Part shown: positions 38,966 to 50,502 of the stretch, piece by piece
Layout: each line of letters opens with the position of its first letter
How positions within the stretch are numbered: position 1 is the first letter of the stretch
Source of the DNA: Euonymus europaeus
Taxonomy: Eukaryota; Streptophyta; Magnoliopsida; Celastrales; Celastraceae
Assembly (NCBI GenBank): GCA_963580455.1
Contig: OY756969.1
Span: 12,744,760 to 12,808,759, forward strand
Direction of reading: 5' to 3'
DNA length: 64,000 nt
The notes under the pieces: model-generated
The model's database searches: none
Told to the model about the DNA's origin: nothing
What the model saw: only the letters and a program-made list of their open reading frames with translations
Program-made: the position numbers and the translations under genes

Positions 38966-41900
38966 CGTAGAGAGAGTTGAGCAACTTCGGACCATGAAAG
39001 TTGCTCGGTGTACACTTTTTATTGTTCTCCTATGTGAAATTTTACGAGTATAAGCTTGCAAGATTATTTCGATGCCAAAATACCAACTTTCTATGACAAA
39101 TGGACAAAACCGTTAAAAGCTCCAACATAGAGAGAGTCGAGCAACTTTGGACTATTTAAGTTGCTCGGGGTACACTTTTTATTGTTCTTCTATGTCAAAT
39201 TCTACAAGTATAAAACTCGCTAGATTGTAAAGATGCGGAAACACAAACTTTCTATGATAAATGGACAAAACCGTTAAAAGCTCCTCCATAGAGAGAGTTG
39301 AGCAACTTCGGACCATCAAAGTTGATACGGGTACACTTTTTATTGTTTTTCTATGTCAAATTCTACGAGTATAAGCTTGCTAGATTATTTCGATGCCAAT
39401 ACACTAAGTTTCTATGATAAATGGACAAAACAGTTAAAAGGTCCTTCATAGAGAGAGTTGAGCAACTTCGGACCATGAAAGTTGCTCGGGGTACACTTTT
39501 TATTGTTCTTCTATGTGAAATTTTACGAGTATAAAGCTTCCAAGATTATTTCGATGTCAAAAGAGCAAGTTTCTATGACAAAATGGACAAAACCTTTAAA
39601 AGCTCCTTCGTAGTTAGAGTTGAGCAACTTCGGACCATCAAAGTTGCTCGGTGTACACTTTTTATTGTTCTTCTATGTGAAATTGTAAGAGTATAAGCTT
39701 CTTAGATTATTTTGATGTCAAAACAACAAGTTTCTATGACAAATGGACAAAACAGTTAAAAGCTCTTTCATAGAGAGAGTTGAGCAACTTCGGACCATTA
39801 AAGTTGCTCGGGGTACACTTTTTATTGTTCTTCTATGTCAAATTCGACAAGTATAAGCCCGCTAGATTATTTTGATGCGGAAACACAAACTTTCTATGAC
39901 AAATGGACAAAACCGTTAAAAGCTCCTCCATAAAGAGAGTTGAGCAAATTCTGACCATCAAAGTTGCTCGGGGTACACTTTTTATTGTTCTTCTATGTCA
40001 AATTCTACGAGTATAAGCTTGCTAGATTATTTCGATGCCAATACACCAAGTTTCTATGATAAATGGACAAAACATTTAAAAGGTCCTTCATAGAGAGAGT
40101 TGAGCAACTTTGGACCATCCAAGTTGCTCGGGGTACACTTTTTATAGTTCTTCTATGTCAAATTCTGTGTATAAGCTTACTAGATTATTTAGTTGCCAAA
40201 ACACCAACTTTCTATGACAAATGGACAAAACCGTTAAAAGCTCATCCATAGAGAGAGTTGAGCAACTTCGGACCATGAAAGTTGCTCGGTGTACACTTTT
40301 TATTGTTCTCCTATGTGAAATTTTACGAGTATAAAGCTTGCTAGATTATTTAGATGCCAAAACATCAACTTTCTATGACAAGTGGACAAAACCTTTAAAA
40401 GCCACTTCGTAGAGAGAGTTGAGCAACTTCGGACCACGAAAGTTGCTCGGTGTACACTTTTTATTGTTCTCCTATGTGAAATTTTACGAGTATAAGCTTG
40501 CAAGATTATTTCGATGCCAAAATACCAACTTTCTATGACAAATGGACAAAACCGTTAAAAGCTCCAACATAGAGAGAGTCGAGCAACTTTGGACCATTTA
40601 AGTTGCTCGGGGTACACTTTTTATTGTTCTTCTATGTCAAATTCTACAAGTATAAAACTTGCTAGATTGTATTGATGCGGAAACACAAACTTTCTATGAC
40701 AAATGGACAAAACCGTTAAAAGCTCCTCCATAGAGAGAGTTGAGCAACTTCGGACCATCAAAGTTGATAGGGATACACTTTTTATTGTTTTTCTACGTCA
40801 AATTCTACGAGTATAAGCTTGCTAGATTATTTCGATTCCAATACACTAAGTTTCTATGATAAATGGACAAAACAGTTAAAAGGTCCTTCATAGAGAGAGT
40901 TGAGCAACTTCGGACCATGAAAGTTGCTCGGTGTACACTTTTTATTGTTCTTCTATGTGAAATTTTACGAGTATAAAGCTTCCAAGATTATTTCGATGTC
41001 AAAAGAGCAAGTTTCTATGACAAAATGGACAAAACCTTTAAAAGCTCCTTCGTAGTTAGAGTTGAGCAACTTCGGACCATCAAAGTTGCTCGGTGTACAC
41101 TTTTTATTGTTCTTCTATGTGAAATTGTAAGAGTATAAGCTTCTTAGATTATTTTGATGTCAAAACAACAAGTTTCTATGACAAATGGACAAAACAGTTA
41201 AAAGCTCTTTCATAGAGAGAGTTGAGCAACTTCGGACCATTAAAGTTGCTCGGGGTACACTTTTTATTGTTCTTCTATGTCAAATTCGACAAGTATAAGC
41301 CCGCTAGATTATTTTGATGCGGAAACACAAACTTTCTATGACAAATGGACAAAACCGTTAAAAGCTCCTCCATAAAGAGAGTTGAGCAAATTCTGACCAT
41401 CAAAGTTGCTCGGGGTACACTTTTTATTGTTCTTCTATGTCAAATTCTACGAGTATAAGCTTGCTAGATTATTTCGATGCCAATACACCAAGTTTCTATG
41501 ATAAATGGACAAAACATTTAAAAGGTCCTTCATAGAGAGAGTTGAGCAACTTTGGACCATCCAAGTTGCTCGTGGTACACTTTTTATTGTTCTTCTATGT
41601 CAAATTCTGTGTATAAGCTTACTAGATTATTTAGTTGCCAAAACACCAACTTTCTATGACAAATGGACAAAACCGTTAAAAGCTCATCCATAGAGAGAGT
41701 TGAGCAACTTCGGACTATCCAAGTTGCTCGGTGTACACTTTTTATTGTTCTCCTATGTGAAATTTTACGAGTATAAGCTTGCTAGATTATTTAGATGCCA
41801 AAACACCAACTTTCTATGACAAGTGGACAAAACCTTTAAAAGCTCATCGATAAAGAGAGTTGAGCAACTTCGGATCATCAAAGTTGTTCGGTGTACACTT

Positions 41901-43132
41901 TTTATTGTTCTTCTATGTGAAATTTTACGAGTATAAAACTTGCTAGATTATTTTGATGCGGAAACACAAACTTTCTATGACAAATGGAAAAAACCGTTAA
42001 AAGCTCCTCCATAGAGAGAGTTGAGCAATTTCGGACCATCAAAGTTGATAGGGGTACACTTTTTATTGTTCTTCTATGTCAAATTCTACGAGTATAAGCT
42101 TGCCGGATTATTTCGATGCCAATACACTAAGTTTCTATGATAAATGGACAAAACAGTTAAAAGGTCCTTTATAGAGAGAGTTGAGCAACTTCGGACCATG
42201 AAAGTTGCACGGGTTACACTTTTTATTGTTCTTCTATGTGAAATTTTACGAGTATAAAGCTTCCTAGATTATTTCGATGTCAAAAGAGCAACTTTCTATG
42301 ACAAATGAACAAAACCGTTAAAAGCCCCTTCGTAGAGAGAGTTGAGCAACTTCGGACCATGAAAGTTGCTCGGTGTACACTTTTTATTGTTCTCCTATGT
42401 GAAATTTTACGAGTATAAGCTTGCAAGATTATTTCGATGCCAAAATACCAACTTTCTATGACAAATGGACAAAACCGTTAAAAGCTCCAACATAGAGAGC
42501 GTCGAGCAACTTTGGACTATTTAAGTTGCTCGGGGTACACTTTTTATTGTTCTTCTATGTCAAATTCTACAAGTATAAAACTTGCTAGATTGTAAAGATG
42601 CGGAAACACAAACTTTCTATGACAAATGGACAAAACCGTTAAAAGCTCCCCCATAGAGAGAGTTGAGCAACTTCGGACCATCAAAGTTGATAAGGGTACA
42701 CTTTTTATTGTTTTTCTATGTCAAATTCTACGAGTATAAGCTTGCTAGATTATTTCGATGCCAATACACTAAGTTTCTATGATAAATGGACAAAACAGTT
42801 AAAAGGTCCTTCATAGAGAGAGTTGAGCAACTTCGGACCATGAAAGTTGCTCGGGTACACTTTTTATTGCTCTTCTATGTGAAATTTTACGAGTATAAAG
42901 CTTCCAAGATTATTTCGATGTCAAAAGAGCAAGTTTCTATGACAAAATGGACAAAACCTTTAAAAGCTCCTTCGTAGTTAGAGTTGAGCAACTTCGGACC
43001 ATCAAAGTTGCTCGGTGTACACTTTTTATTGTTCTTCTATGTGAAATTGTAAGAGTATAAGCTTCTTAGATTATTTTGATGTCAAAACAACAAGTTTCTA
43101 TGACAAATGGACAAAACAGTTAAAAGCCCCTT
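38966..43132. repeat. C3: 26-monomer HOR unit (~4167 bp)
   Basis: The unit from about 38945 to 42210 repeats at about 43111-46374. The shift is 4167 bp, reduced to 4166 after a one-base deletion near 43655. It includes a nine-monomer internal spacing (40063 to 41505, 1442 bp) that reappears as a separate HOR in block E. Its last 802 bp (42331-43132) is tandemly duplicated into the next unit. Confidence 0.7.
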
Positions 43133-43934
43133 CGTAGAGAGAGTTGAGCAACTTCGGACCATGAAAGTTGCTCGGTGTACACTTTTTATTGTTCTCCTAT
43201 GTGAAATTTTACGAGTATAAGCTTGCAAGATTATTTCGATGCCAAAATACCAACTTTCTATGACAAATGGAAAAAACCGTTAAAAGCTCCAACATAGAGA
43301 GAGTCGAGCAACTTTGGACTATTTAAGTTGCTCGGGGTACACTTTTTATTGTTCTTCTATGTCAAATTCTACAAGTATAAAACTTGCTAGATTGTAAAGA
43401 TGCGGAAACACAAACTTTCTATGACAAATGGACAAAACCGTTAAAAACTCCTCCATAGAGAGAGTTGAGCAACTTCGGACCATCAAAGTTGATATGGGTA
43501 CACTTTTTATTGTTTTTCTATGTCAAATTCTACGAGTATAAGCTTGCTAGATTATTTCGATGCCAATACACTAAGTTTCTATGATAAATGGACAAAACAG
43601 TTAAAAGGTCCTTCATAGAGAGAGTTGAGCAACTTCGGACCATGAAAGTTGCTCGGGTACACTTTTTATTGCTCTTCTATGTGAAATTTTACGAGTATAA
43701 AGCTTCCAAGATTATTTCGATGTCAAAAGAGCAAGTTTCTATGACAAAATGGACAAAACCTTTAAAAGCTCCTTCGTAGTTAGAGTTGAGCAACTTCGGA
43801 CCATCAAAGTTGCTCGGTGTACACTTTTTATTGTTCTTCTATGTGAAATTGTAAGAGTATAAGCTTCTTAGATTATTTTGATGTCAAAACAACAAGTTTC
43901 TATGACAAATGGACAAAACAGTTAAAAGCTCTTT
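42331..43934. repeat. Five-monomer tandem duplication (2 x 802 bp)
   Basis: Positions 42331-43132 are repeated as 43133-43934, shift 802. Both halves carry a diagnostic monomer with a one-base shortened ctcgggtacac and ttgctcttc (near 42851 and 43653). Small differences are gagcgtcgag in the first against gagagtcgag in the second, and gataaggg against gatatggg. Confidence 0.75.
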
Positions 43935-46374
43935 CATAGAGAGAGTTGAGCAACTTCGGACCATTAAAGTTGCTCGGGGTACACTTTTTATTGTTCTTCT
44001 ATGTCAAATTCGACAAGTATAAGCCCGCTAGATTATTTTGATGCGGAAACACAAACTTTCTATGACAAATGGACAAAACCGTTAAAAGCTCCTCCATAAA
44101 GAGAGTTGAGCAAATTCTGACCATCAAAGTTGCTCGGGGTACACTTTTTATTGTTCTTCTATGTCAAATTCTACGAGTATAAGCTTGCTAGATTATTTCG
44201 ATGCCAATACACCAAGTTTCTATGATAAATGGACAAAACATTTAAAAGGTCCTTCATAGAGAGAGTTGAGCAACTTTGGACCATCCAAGTTGCTCGGGGT
44301 ACACTTTTTATTGTTCTTCTATGTCAAATTCTGTGTATAAGCTTACTAGATTATTTAGTTGCCAAAACACCAACTTTCTATGACAAATGGACAAAACCGT
44401 TAAAAGCTCATCCATAGAGAGAGTTGAGCAACTTCGGACCATGAAAGTTGCTCGGTGTACACTTTTTATTGTTCTCCTATGTGAAATTTTACGAGTATAA
44501 AGCTTGCTAGATTATTTAGATGCCAAAACACCAACTTTCTATGACAAGTGGACAAAACCTTTAAAAGCCACTTCGTAGAGAGAGTTGAGCAACTTCGGAC
44601 CACGAAAGTTGCTCGGTGTAAACTTTTTATTGTTCTCCTATGTGAAATTTTACGAGTATAAGCTTGCAAGATTATTTCGATGCCAAAATACCAACTTTCT
44701 ATGACAAATGGACAAAACCGTTAAAAGCTCCAACATAGAGAGAGTCGAGCAACTTTGGACCATTTAAGTTGCTCGGGGTACACTTTTTATTGTTCTTCTA
44801 TGTCAAATTCTACAAGTATAAAACTTGCTAGATTGTATTGATGCGAAAACACAAACTTTCTATGACAAATGGACAAAACCGTTAAAAGCTCCTCCATAGA
44901 GAGAGTTGAGCAACTTCGGACCATCAAAGTTGATAGGGGTACACTTTTTATTGTTTTTCTACGTCAAATTCTACGAGTATAAGCTTGCTAGATTATTTCG
45001 ATTCCAATACACTAAGTTTCTATGATAAATGGACAAAACAGTTAAAAGGTCCTTCATAGAGAGAGTTGAGCAACTTCGGACCATGAAAGTTGCTCGGGGT
45101 ACACTTTTTATTGTTCTTCTATGTGAAATTTTACGAGTATAAAGCTTCCAAGATTATTTCGATGTCAAAAGAGCAAGTTTCTATGACAAAATTGACAAAA
45201 CCTTTAAAAGCTCCTTCGTAGTTAGAGTTGAGCAACTTCGGACCATCAAAGTTGCTCGGTGTACACTTTTTATTGTTCTTCTATGTGAAATTGTAAGAGT
45301 ATAAACTTCTTAGATTATTTTGATGTCAAAACAACAAGTTTCTATGACAAATGGACAAAACAGTTAAAAGCTCTTTCATAGAGAGAGTTGAGCAACTTCG
45401 GACCATTAAAGTTGCTCGGGGTACACTTTTTATTGTTCTTCTATGTCAAATTCGACAAGTATAAGCCCGCTAGATTATTTTGATGCGGAAACACAAACTT
45501 TCTATGACAAATGGACAAAACCGTTAAAAGCTCCTCCATAAAGAGAGTTGAGCAAATTCTGACCATCAAAGTTGCTCGGGGTACACTTTTTATTGTTCTT
45601 CTATGTCAAATTCTACGAGTATAAGCTTGCTAGATTATTTCGATGCCAATACACCAAGTTTCTATGATAAATGGACAAAACATTTAAAAGGTCCTTCATA
45701 GAGAGAGTTGAGCAACTTTGGACCATCCAAGTTGCTCGGGGTACACTTTTTATTGTTCTTCTATGTCAAATTCTGTGTATAAGCTTACTAGATTATTTAG
45801 TTGCCAAAACACCAACTTTCTATGACAAATGGACAAAACCGTTAAAAGCTCATCCATAGAGAGAGTTGAGCAACTTCGGACTATCCAAGTTGCTCGGTGT
45901 ACACTTTTTATTGTTCTCCTATGTGAAATTTTACGAGTATAAGCTTGCTAGATTATTTAGATGCCAAAACACCAACTTTCTATGACAAGTGGACAAAACC
46001 TTTAAAAGCTCATCGATAAAGAGAGTTGAGCAACTTCGGATCATCAAAGTTGCTCGGTGTACACTTTTTATTGTTCTTCTATGTGAAATTTTACGAGTAT
46101 AAAACTTGCTAGATTATTTTGATGCGGAAACACAAACTTTCTATGACAAATGGACAAAACCGTTAAAAGCTCCTCCATAGAGAGAGTTGAGCAATTTCGG
46201 ACCATCAAAGTTGATAGGGGTACACTTTTTATTGTTCTTCTATGTCAAATTCTACGAGTATAAGCTTGCCAGATTATTTCGATGCCAATACACTAAGTTT
46301 ATATGATAAATGGACAAAACAGTTAAAAGGTCCTTTATAGAGAGAGTTGAGCAACTTCGGACCATGAAAGTTGC
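43133..46374. repeat. C4: second, partial copy of the 26-monomer unit
   Basis: It is collinear with C3 until about 42210/46374, where C3 continues with gcacgggtt and this copy with gctcggggtac. From about 45055 onward the same sequence is also the first copy of the 17-monomer D unit, so the D HOR was carved out of a C-type unit. Confidence 0.7.
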
Positions 46375-47778
46375 TCGGGGTACACTTTTTATTGTTCTTC
46401 TATGTGAAATTTTAAGAGTATAAAGCTTCCAAGATTATTTCGATGTCAAAAGAGCAAGTTTCTATGACAAAATGGACAAAACCTTTAAAAGCTCCTTCGT
46501 AGTTAGAGTTGAGCAACTTCGGACCATCAAAGTTGCTCGGTGTACACTTTTTATTGTTCTTCTATGTGAAATTGTAAGAGTATAAGCTTCTTAGATTATT
46601 TTGATGTCAAAACAACAAGTTTCTATGACAAATGGACAAAACAGTTAAAAGCTCTTTCATAGAGAGAGTTGAGCAACTTTGGACCATCCAAGTTGCTCGG
46701 GGTACACTTTTTATTGTTCTTCTATGTCAAATTCTGTGTATAAGCTTACTAGATTATTTAGTTGCCAAAACACCAACTTTCTATGACAAATGGACAAAAC
46801 CGTTAAAAGCTCATCCATAGAGAGAGTTGAGCAACTTCGGACCATGAAAGTTGCACGGGTTACACTTTTTATTGTTCTTCTATGTGAAATTTTACGAGTA
46901 TAAAGCTTCCTAGATTATTTCGATGTCAAAAGAGCAACTTTCTATGACAAGTGGACAAAACAGTTAAAAGCCCCTTCGTAGAGAGAGTTGAGCAACTTCG
47001 GACCATGAAAGTTGCTCGGTGTACACTTTTTATTGTTCTCCTATGTGAAATTTTACGAGTATAAGCTTGCAAGATTATTTCGATGCCAAAATACCAACTT
47101 TCTATGACAAATGGACAAAACCGTTAAAAGCTCCAACATAGAGAGCGTCGAGCAACTTTGGACTATTTAAGTTGCTCGGGGTACACTTTTTATTGTTCTT
47201 CTATGTCAAATTCTACAAGTATAAAACTTGCTAGATTGTAAAGATGCGGAAACACAAACTTTCTATGACAAATGGACAAAACCGTTAAAAACTCCTCCAT
47301 AGAGAGAGTTGAGCAACTTCGGACCATCAAAGTTGATATGGGTACACTTTTTATTGTTTTTCTATGTCAAATTCTACGAGTATAAGCTTGCTAGATTATT
47401 TCGATGCCAATACACTAAGTTTCTATGATAAATGGACAAAACAGTTAAAAGGTCCTTCATAGAGAGAGTTGAGCAACTTCGGACCATGAAAGTTGCTCGG
47501 GTACACTTTTTATTGCTCTTCTATGTGAAATTTTACGAGTATAAAGCTTCCAAGATTATTTCGATGTCAAAAGAGCAAGTTTCTATGACAAAATTGACAA
47601 AACCTTTAAAAGCTCCTTCGTAGTTAGAGTTGAGCAACTTCGGACCATCAAAGTTGCTCGGTGTACACTTTTTATTGTTCTTCTATGTGAAATTGTAAGA
47701 GTATAAACTTCTTAGATTATTTTGATGTCAAAACAACAAGTTTCTATGACAAATGGACAAAACAGTTAAAAGCTCTTT
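45055..47778. repeat. D1: 17-monomer HOR unit (2724 bp), most divergent copy
   Basis: It repeats at shift 2724 (45671 to 48395, 46632 to 49356, 47432 to 50156). It differs from D2-D4 at several places: it has catagagagag where they have catatagagag (45376 against 48101), accgttaaaag where they have accgtaaaaag, and a private agtttatatg near 46299. Its first monomer is the ancestral catgaaag form, whereas later copies begin with a ccattaaag hybrid. Confidence 0.8.
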
Positions 47779-47940
47779 CATAGAGAGAGTTGAGCAACTT
47801 CGGACCATTAAAGTTGCTCGGGGTACACTTTTTATTGTTCTTCTATGTGAAATTTTACGAGTATAAAGCTTCCAAGATTATTTCGATGTCAAAAGAGCAA
47901 GTTTCTATGACAAAATTGACAAAACCTTTAAAAGCTCCTT
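47779..47940 (+). repeat. D2 monomer 1: hybrid subtype (162 bp)
   Basis: The first half has ccattaaagttgctcggggt, as in the cccgctag subtype. The second half has gaaattttacg, aaagcttccaag and gtcaaaagagcaag, as in the catgaaag subtype. The two halves meet in the invariant core, indicating a recombinant monomer. Dyad intact. Confidence 0.8.
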
Positions 47941-48100
47941 CGTAGTTAGAGTTGAGCAACTTCGGACCATCAAAGTTGCTCGGTGTACACTTTTTATTGT
48001 TCTTCTATGTGAAATTGTAAGAGTATAAACTTCTTAGATTATTTTGATGTCAAAACAACAAGTTTCTATGACAAATGGACAAAACAGTTAAAAGCTCTTT
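47941..48100 (+). repeat. D2 monomer 2: gtagttag/attgtaagag subtype (160 bp)
   Basis: It starts with cgtagttag and has catcaaag, gaaattgtaagag, aacttcttag (HindIII site lost by g-to-a) and gtcaaaacaacaag. Dyad intact. Confidence 0.8.
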
Positions 48101-48260
48101 CATATAGAGAGTTGAGCAACTTCGGACCATTAAAGTTGCTCGGGGTACACTTTTTATTGTTCTTCTATGTCAAATTCGACAAGTATAAGCCCGCTAGATT
48201 ATTTTGATGCGGAAACACAAACTTTCTATGACAAATGGACAAAACCGTAAAAAGCTCCTC
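48101..48260 (+). repeat. D2 monomer 3: cccgctag subtype (160 bp)
   Basis: It starts with a private catatagagag and has ccattaaag, attcgacaag, aagcccgctag (no HindIII site), gatgcggaaac and a private accgtaaaaag tail. Dyad intact. Confidence 0.8.
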
Positions 48261-48420
48261 CATAAAGAGAGTTGAGCAAATTCTGACCATCAAAGTTGCT
48301 CGGGGTACACTTTTTATTGTTCTTCTATGTCAAATTCTACGAGTATAAGCTTGCTAGATTATTTCGATGCCAATACACCAAGTTTCTATGATAAATGGAC
48401 AAAACATTTAAAAGGTCCTT
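48261..48420 (+). repeat. D2 monomer 4: aaattctgacc subtype (160 bp)
   Basis: It starts with cataaagag. The left dyad arm is GAGCAAATT, so one base fails to pair with the intact right arm. It continues with ctacgag, aagcttgctag, gccaatacaccaag and aaaacatttaaaagg. Confidence 0.8.
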
Positions 48421-48578
48421 CATAGAGAGAGTTGAGCAACTTTGGACCATCCAAGTTGCTCGGGGTACACTTTTTATTGTTCTTCTATGTCAAATTCTGT
48501 GTATAAGCTTACTAGATTATTTAGTTGCCAAAACACCAACTTTCTATGACAAATGGACAAAACCGTTAAAAGCTCATC
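48421..48578 (+). repeat. D2 monomer 5: ctgtgtataag subtype (158 bp)
   Basis: It is shortened by two bases in the middle (ctgtgtataag instead of ctacgagtataag). It has actttggaccatccaag with an intact dyad, aagcttactag and ttagttgcc. Confidence 0.8.
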
Positions 48579-48738
48579 CATAGAGAGAGTTGAGCAACTT
48601 CGGACTATCCAAGTTGCTCGGTGTACACTTTTTATTGTTCTCCTATGTGAAATTTTACGAGTATAAGCTTGCTAGATTATTTAGATGCCAAAACACCAAC
48701 TTTCTATGACAAGTGGACAAAACCTTTAAAAGCTCATC
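48579..48738 (+). repeat. D2 monomer 6: gactatcc subtype (160 bp)
   Basis: It has cggactatccaag, ttctcctatgtg, aagcttgctag, ttagatgcc, and gacaagtggac with a cctttaaaagctcatc tail. Dyad intact. Confidence 0.8.
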
Positions 48739-48899
48739 GATAAAGAGAGTTGAGCAACTTCGGATCATCAAAGTTGCTCGGTGTACACTTTTTATTGTTC
48801 TTCTATGTGAAATTTTACGAGTATAAAACTTGCTAGATTATTTTGATGCGGAAACACAAACTTTCTATGACAAATGGACAAAACCGTTAAAAGCTCCTC
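48739..48899 (+). repeat. D2 monomer 7: aaaacttgctag subtype (161 bp)
   Basis: It starts with gataaagag and has cggatcatcaaag, gaaattttacg, ataaaacttgctag (no HindIII site) and gatgcggaaac. Dyad intact. Confidence 0.8.
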
Positions 48900-49059
48900 C
48901 ATAGAGAGAGTTGAGCAATTTCGGACCATCAAAGTTGATAGGGGTACACTTTTTATTGTTCTTCTATGTCAAATTCTACGAGTATAAGCTTGCCAGATTA
49001 TTTCGATGCCAATACACTAAGTTTCTATGATAAATGGACAAAACAGTTAAAAGGTCCTT
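48900..49059 (+). repeat. D2 monomer 8: gatagggg subtype (160 bp)
   Basis: Both dyad arms are altered (GAGCAATTT and AAGTTGATA), so the inverted repeat is lost. It has aagcttgccag and gccaatacactaag with an acagttaaaagg tail. Confidence 0.8.
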
Positions 49060-49221
49060 TATAGAGAGAGTTGAGCAACTTCGGACCATGAAAGTTGCTC
49101 GGGGTACACTTTTTATTGTTCTTCTATGTGAAATTTTAAGAGTATAAAGCTTCCAAGATTATTTCGATGTCAAAAGAGCAAGTTTCTATGACAAAATGGA
49201 CAAAACCTTTAAAAGCTCCTT
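49060..49221 (+). repeat. D2 monomer 9: catgaaag/gcttccaag subtype (162 bp)
   Basis: It starts with tatagagag and has catgaaagttgctcgggg, a private tttaagagtataaag, gcttccaag, aaaagagcaag and an extra a in gacaaaatgg. Dyad intact. Confidence 0.8.
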
Positions 49222-49381
49222 CGTAGTTAGAGTTGAGCAACTTCGGACCATCAAAGTTGCTCGGTGTACACTTTTTATTGTTCTTCTATGTGAAATTGTA
49301 AGAGTATAAGCTTCTTAGATTATTTTGATGTCAAAACAACAAGTTTCTATGACAAATGGACAAAACAGTTAAAAGCTCTTT
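49222..49381 (+). repeat. D2 monomer 10: gtagttag/attgtaagag subtype (160 bp)
   Basis: It is the same subtype as monomer 2, but keeps the HindIII site (ataagcttcttag). Dyad intact. Confidence 0.8.
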
Positions 49382-49539
49382 CATAGAGAGAGTTGAGCAA
49401 CTTTGGACCATCCAAGTTGCTCGGGGTACACTTTTTATTGTTCTTCTATGTCAAATTCTGTGTATAAGCTTACTAGATTATTTAGTTGCCAAAACACCAA
49501 CTTTCTATGACAAATGGACAAAACCGTTAAAAGCTCATC
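49382..49539 (+). repeat. D2 monomer 11: ctgtgtataag subtype (158 bp)
   Basis: It is nearly identical to monomer 5, 961 bp upstream, and differs mainly at its start. This pair is the likely crossover site for the six-monomer loss in D5. Dyad intact. Confidence 0.8.
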
Positions 49540-49700
49540 CATAGAGAGAGTTGAGCAACTTCGGACCATGAAAGTTGCACGGGTTACACTTTTTATTGTT
49601 CTTCTATGTGAAATTTTACGAGTATAAAGCTTCCTAGATTATTTCGATGTCAAAAGAGCAACTTTCTATGACAAGTGGACAAAACAGTTAAAAGCCCCTT
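49540..49700 (+). repeat. D2 monomer 12: gcacgggtt subtype (161 bp)
   Basis: The right dyad arm reads AAGTTGCAC, leaving one mismatch against GAGCAACTT. The gtacac core becomes ttacac. It has aaagcttcctag, aaaagagcaac and gacaagtgg. Confidence 0.8.
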
Positions 49701-49860
49701 CGTAGAGAGAGTTGAGCAACTTCGGACCATGAAAGTTGCTCGGTGTACACTTTTTATTGTTCTCCTATGTGAAATTTTACGAGTATAAGCTTGCAAGATT
49801 ATTTCGATGCCAAAATACCAACTTTCTATGACAAATGGACAAAACCGTTAAAAGCTCCAA
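49701..49860 (+). repeat. D2 monomer 13: gcttgcaag subtype (160 bp)
   Basis: It starts with cgtagagag and has catgaaagttgctcggtg, ttctcctatg, aagcttgcaag and gccaaaatacc. Dyad intact. Confidence 0.8.
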
Positions 49861-50021
49861 CATAGAGAGCGTCGAGCAACTTTGGACTATTTAAGTTGCT
49901 CGGGGTACACTTTTTATTGTTCTTCTATGTCAAATTCTACAAGTATAAAACTTGCTAGATTGTAAAGATGCGGAAACACAAACTTTCTATGACAAATGGA
50001 CAAAACCGTTAAAAACTCCTC
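49861..50021 (+). repeat. D2 monomer 14: gtcgag subtype with 10 bp dyad (161 bp)
   Basis: It has gagcgtcgagcaactttgg with actatttaagttgctcgg, giving 10 bp dyad arms. It also has ctacaag, aaaacttgctag (no HindIII site) and attgtaaagatgcgg. Confidence 0.8.
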
Positions 50022-50181
50022 CATAGAGAGAGTTGAGCAACTTCGGACCATCAAAGTTGATATGGGTACACTTTTTATTGTTTTTCTATGTCAAATTCTA
50101 CGAGTATAAGCTTGCTAGATTATTTCGATGCCAATACACTAAGTTTCTATGATAAATGGACAAAACAGTTAAAAGGTCCTT
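50022..50181 (+). repeat. D2 monomer 15: gatatggg subtype (160 bp)
   Basis: The right dyad arm is lost (AAGTTGATA) by the same change as in the gatagggg subtype, with a further t. It has ttgtttttctatg, aagcttgctag and gccaatacactaag. Confidence 0.8.
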
Positions 50182-50342
50182 CATAGAGAGAGTTGAGCAA
50201 CTTCGGACCATGAAAGTTGCTCGGGTACACTTTTTATTGCTCTTCTATGTGAAATTTTACGAGTATAAAGCTTCCAAGATTATTTCGATGTCAAAAGAGC
50301 AAGTTTCTATGACAAAATTGACAAAACCTTTAAAAGCTCCTT
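50182..50342 (+). repeat. D2 monomer 16: ctcgggtac/ttgctcttc subtype (161 bp)
   Basis: It is a catgaaag/gcttccaag monomer with a one-base deletion in the g run before tacac and a t-to-c change giving ttgctcttc. The tail has gacaaaattgac. Dyad intact. Confidence 0.8.
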
Positions 50343-50502
50343 CGTAGTTAGAGTTGAGCAACTTCGGACCATCAAAGTTGCTCGGTGTACACTTTTTATT
50401 GTTCTTCTATGTGAAATTGTAAGAGTATAAACTTCTTAGATTATTTTGATGTCAAAACAACAAGTTTCTATGACAAATGGACAAAACAGTTAAAAGCTCT
50501 TT
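50343..50502 (+). repeat. D2 monomer 17: gtagttag/attgtaagag subtype (160 bp)
   Basis: It is the same subtype as monomer 2, with aacttcttag lacking the HindIII site. It is followed directly by monomer 1 of the next unit. Dyad intact. Confidence 0.8.

Larger units (their letters stand above)
47779..50502. repeat. D2: 17-monomer HOR unit (2724 bp), reference copy
   Basis: Hand-counted monomers sum exactly to 2724 bp: 162, 160, 160, 160, 158, 160, 161, 160, 162, 160, 158, 161, 160, 161, 160, 161 and 160. Thirteen of the 17 have an intact 9-10 bp dyad; monomers 4, 8, 12 and 15 do not. Monomers 1-2 and 16-17 are variants of the same two-monomer module, so the unit ends and begins with related sequence. 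The individual monomers are listed separately. Confidence 0.85.
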
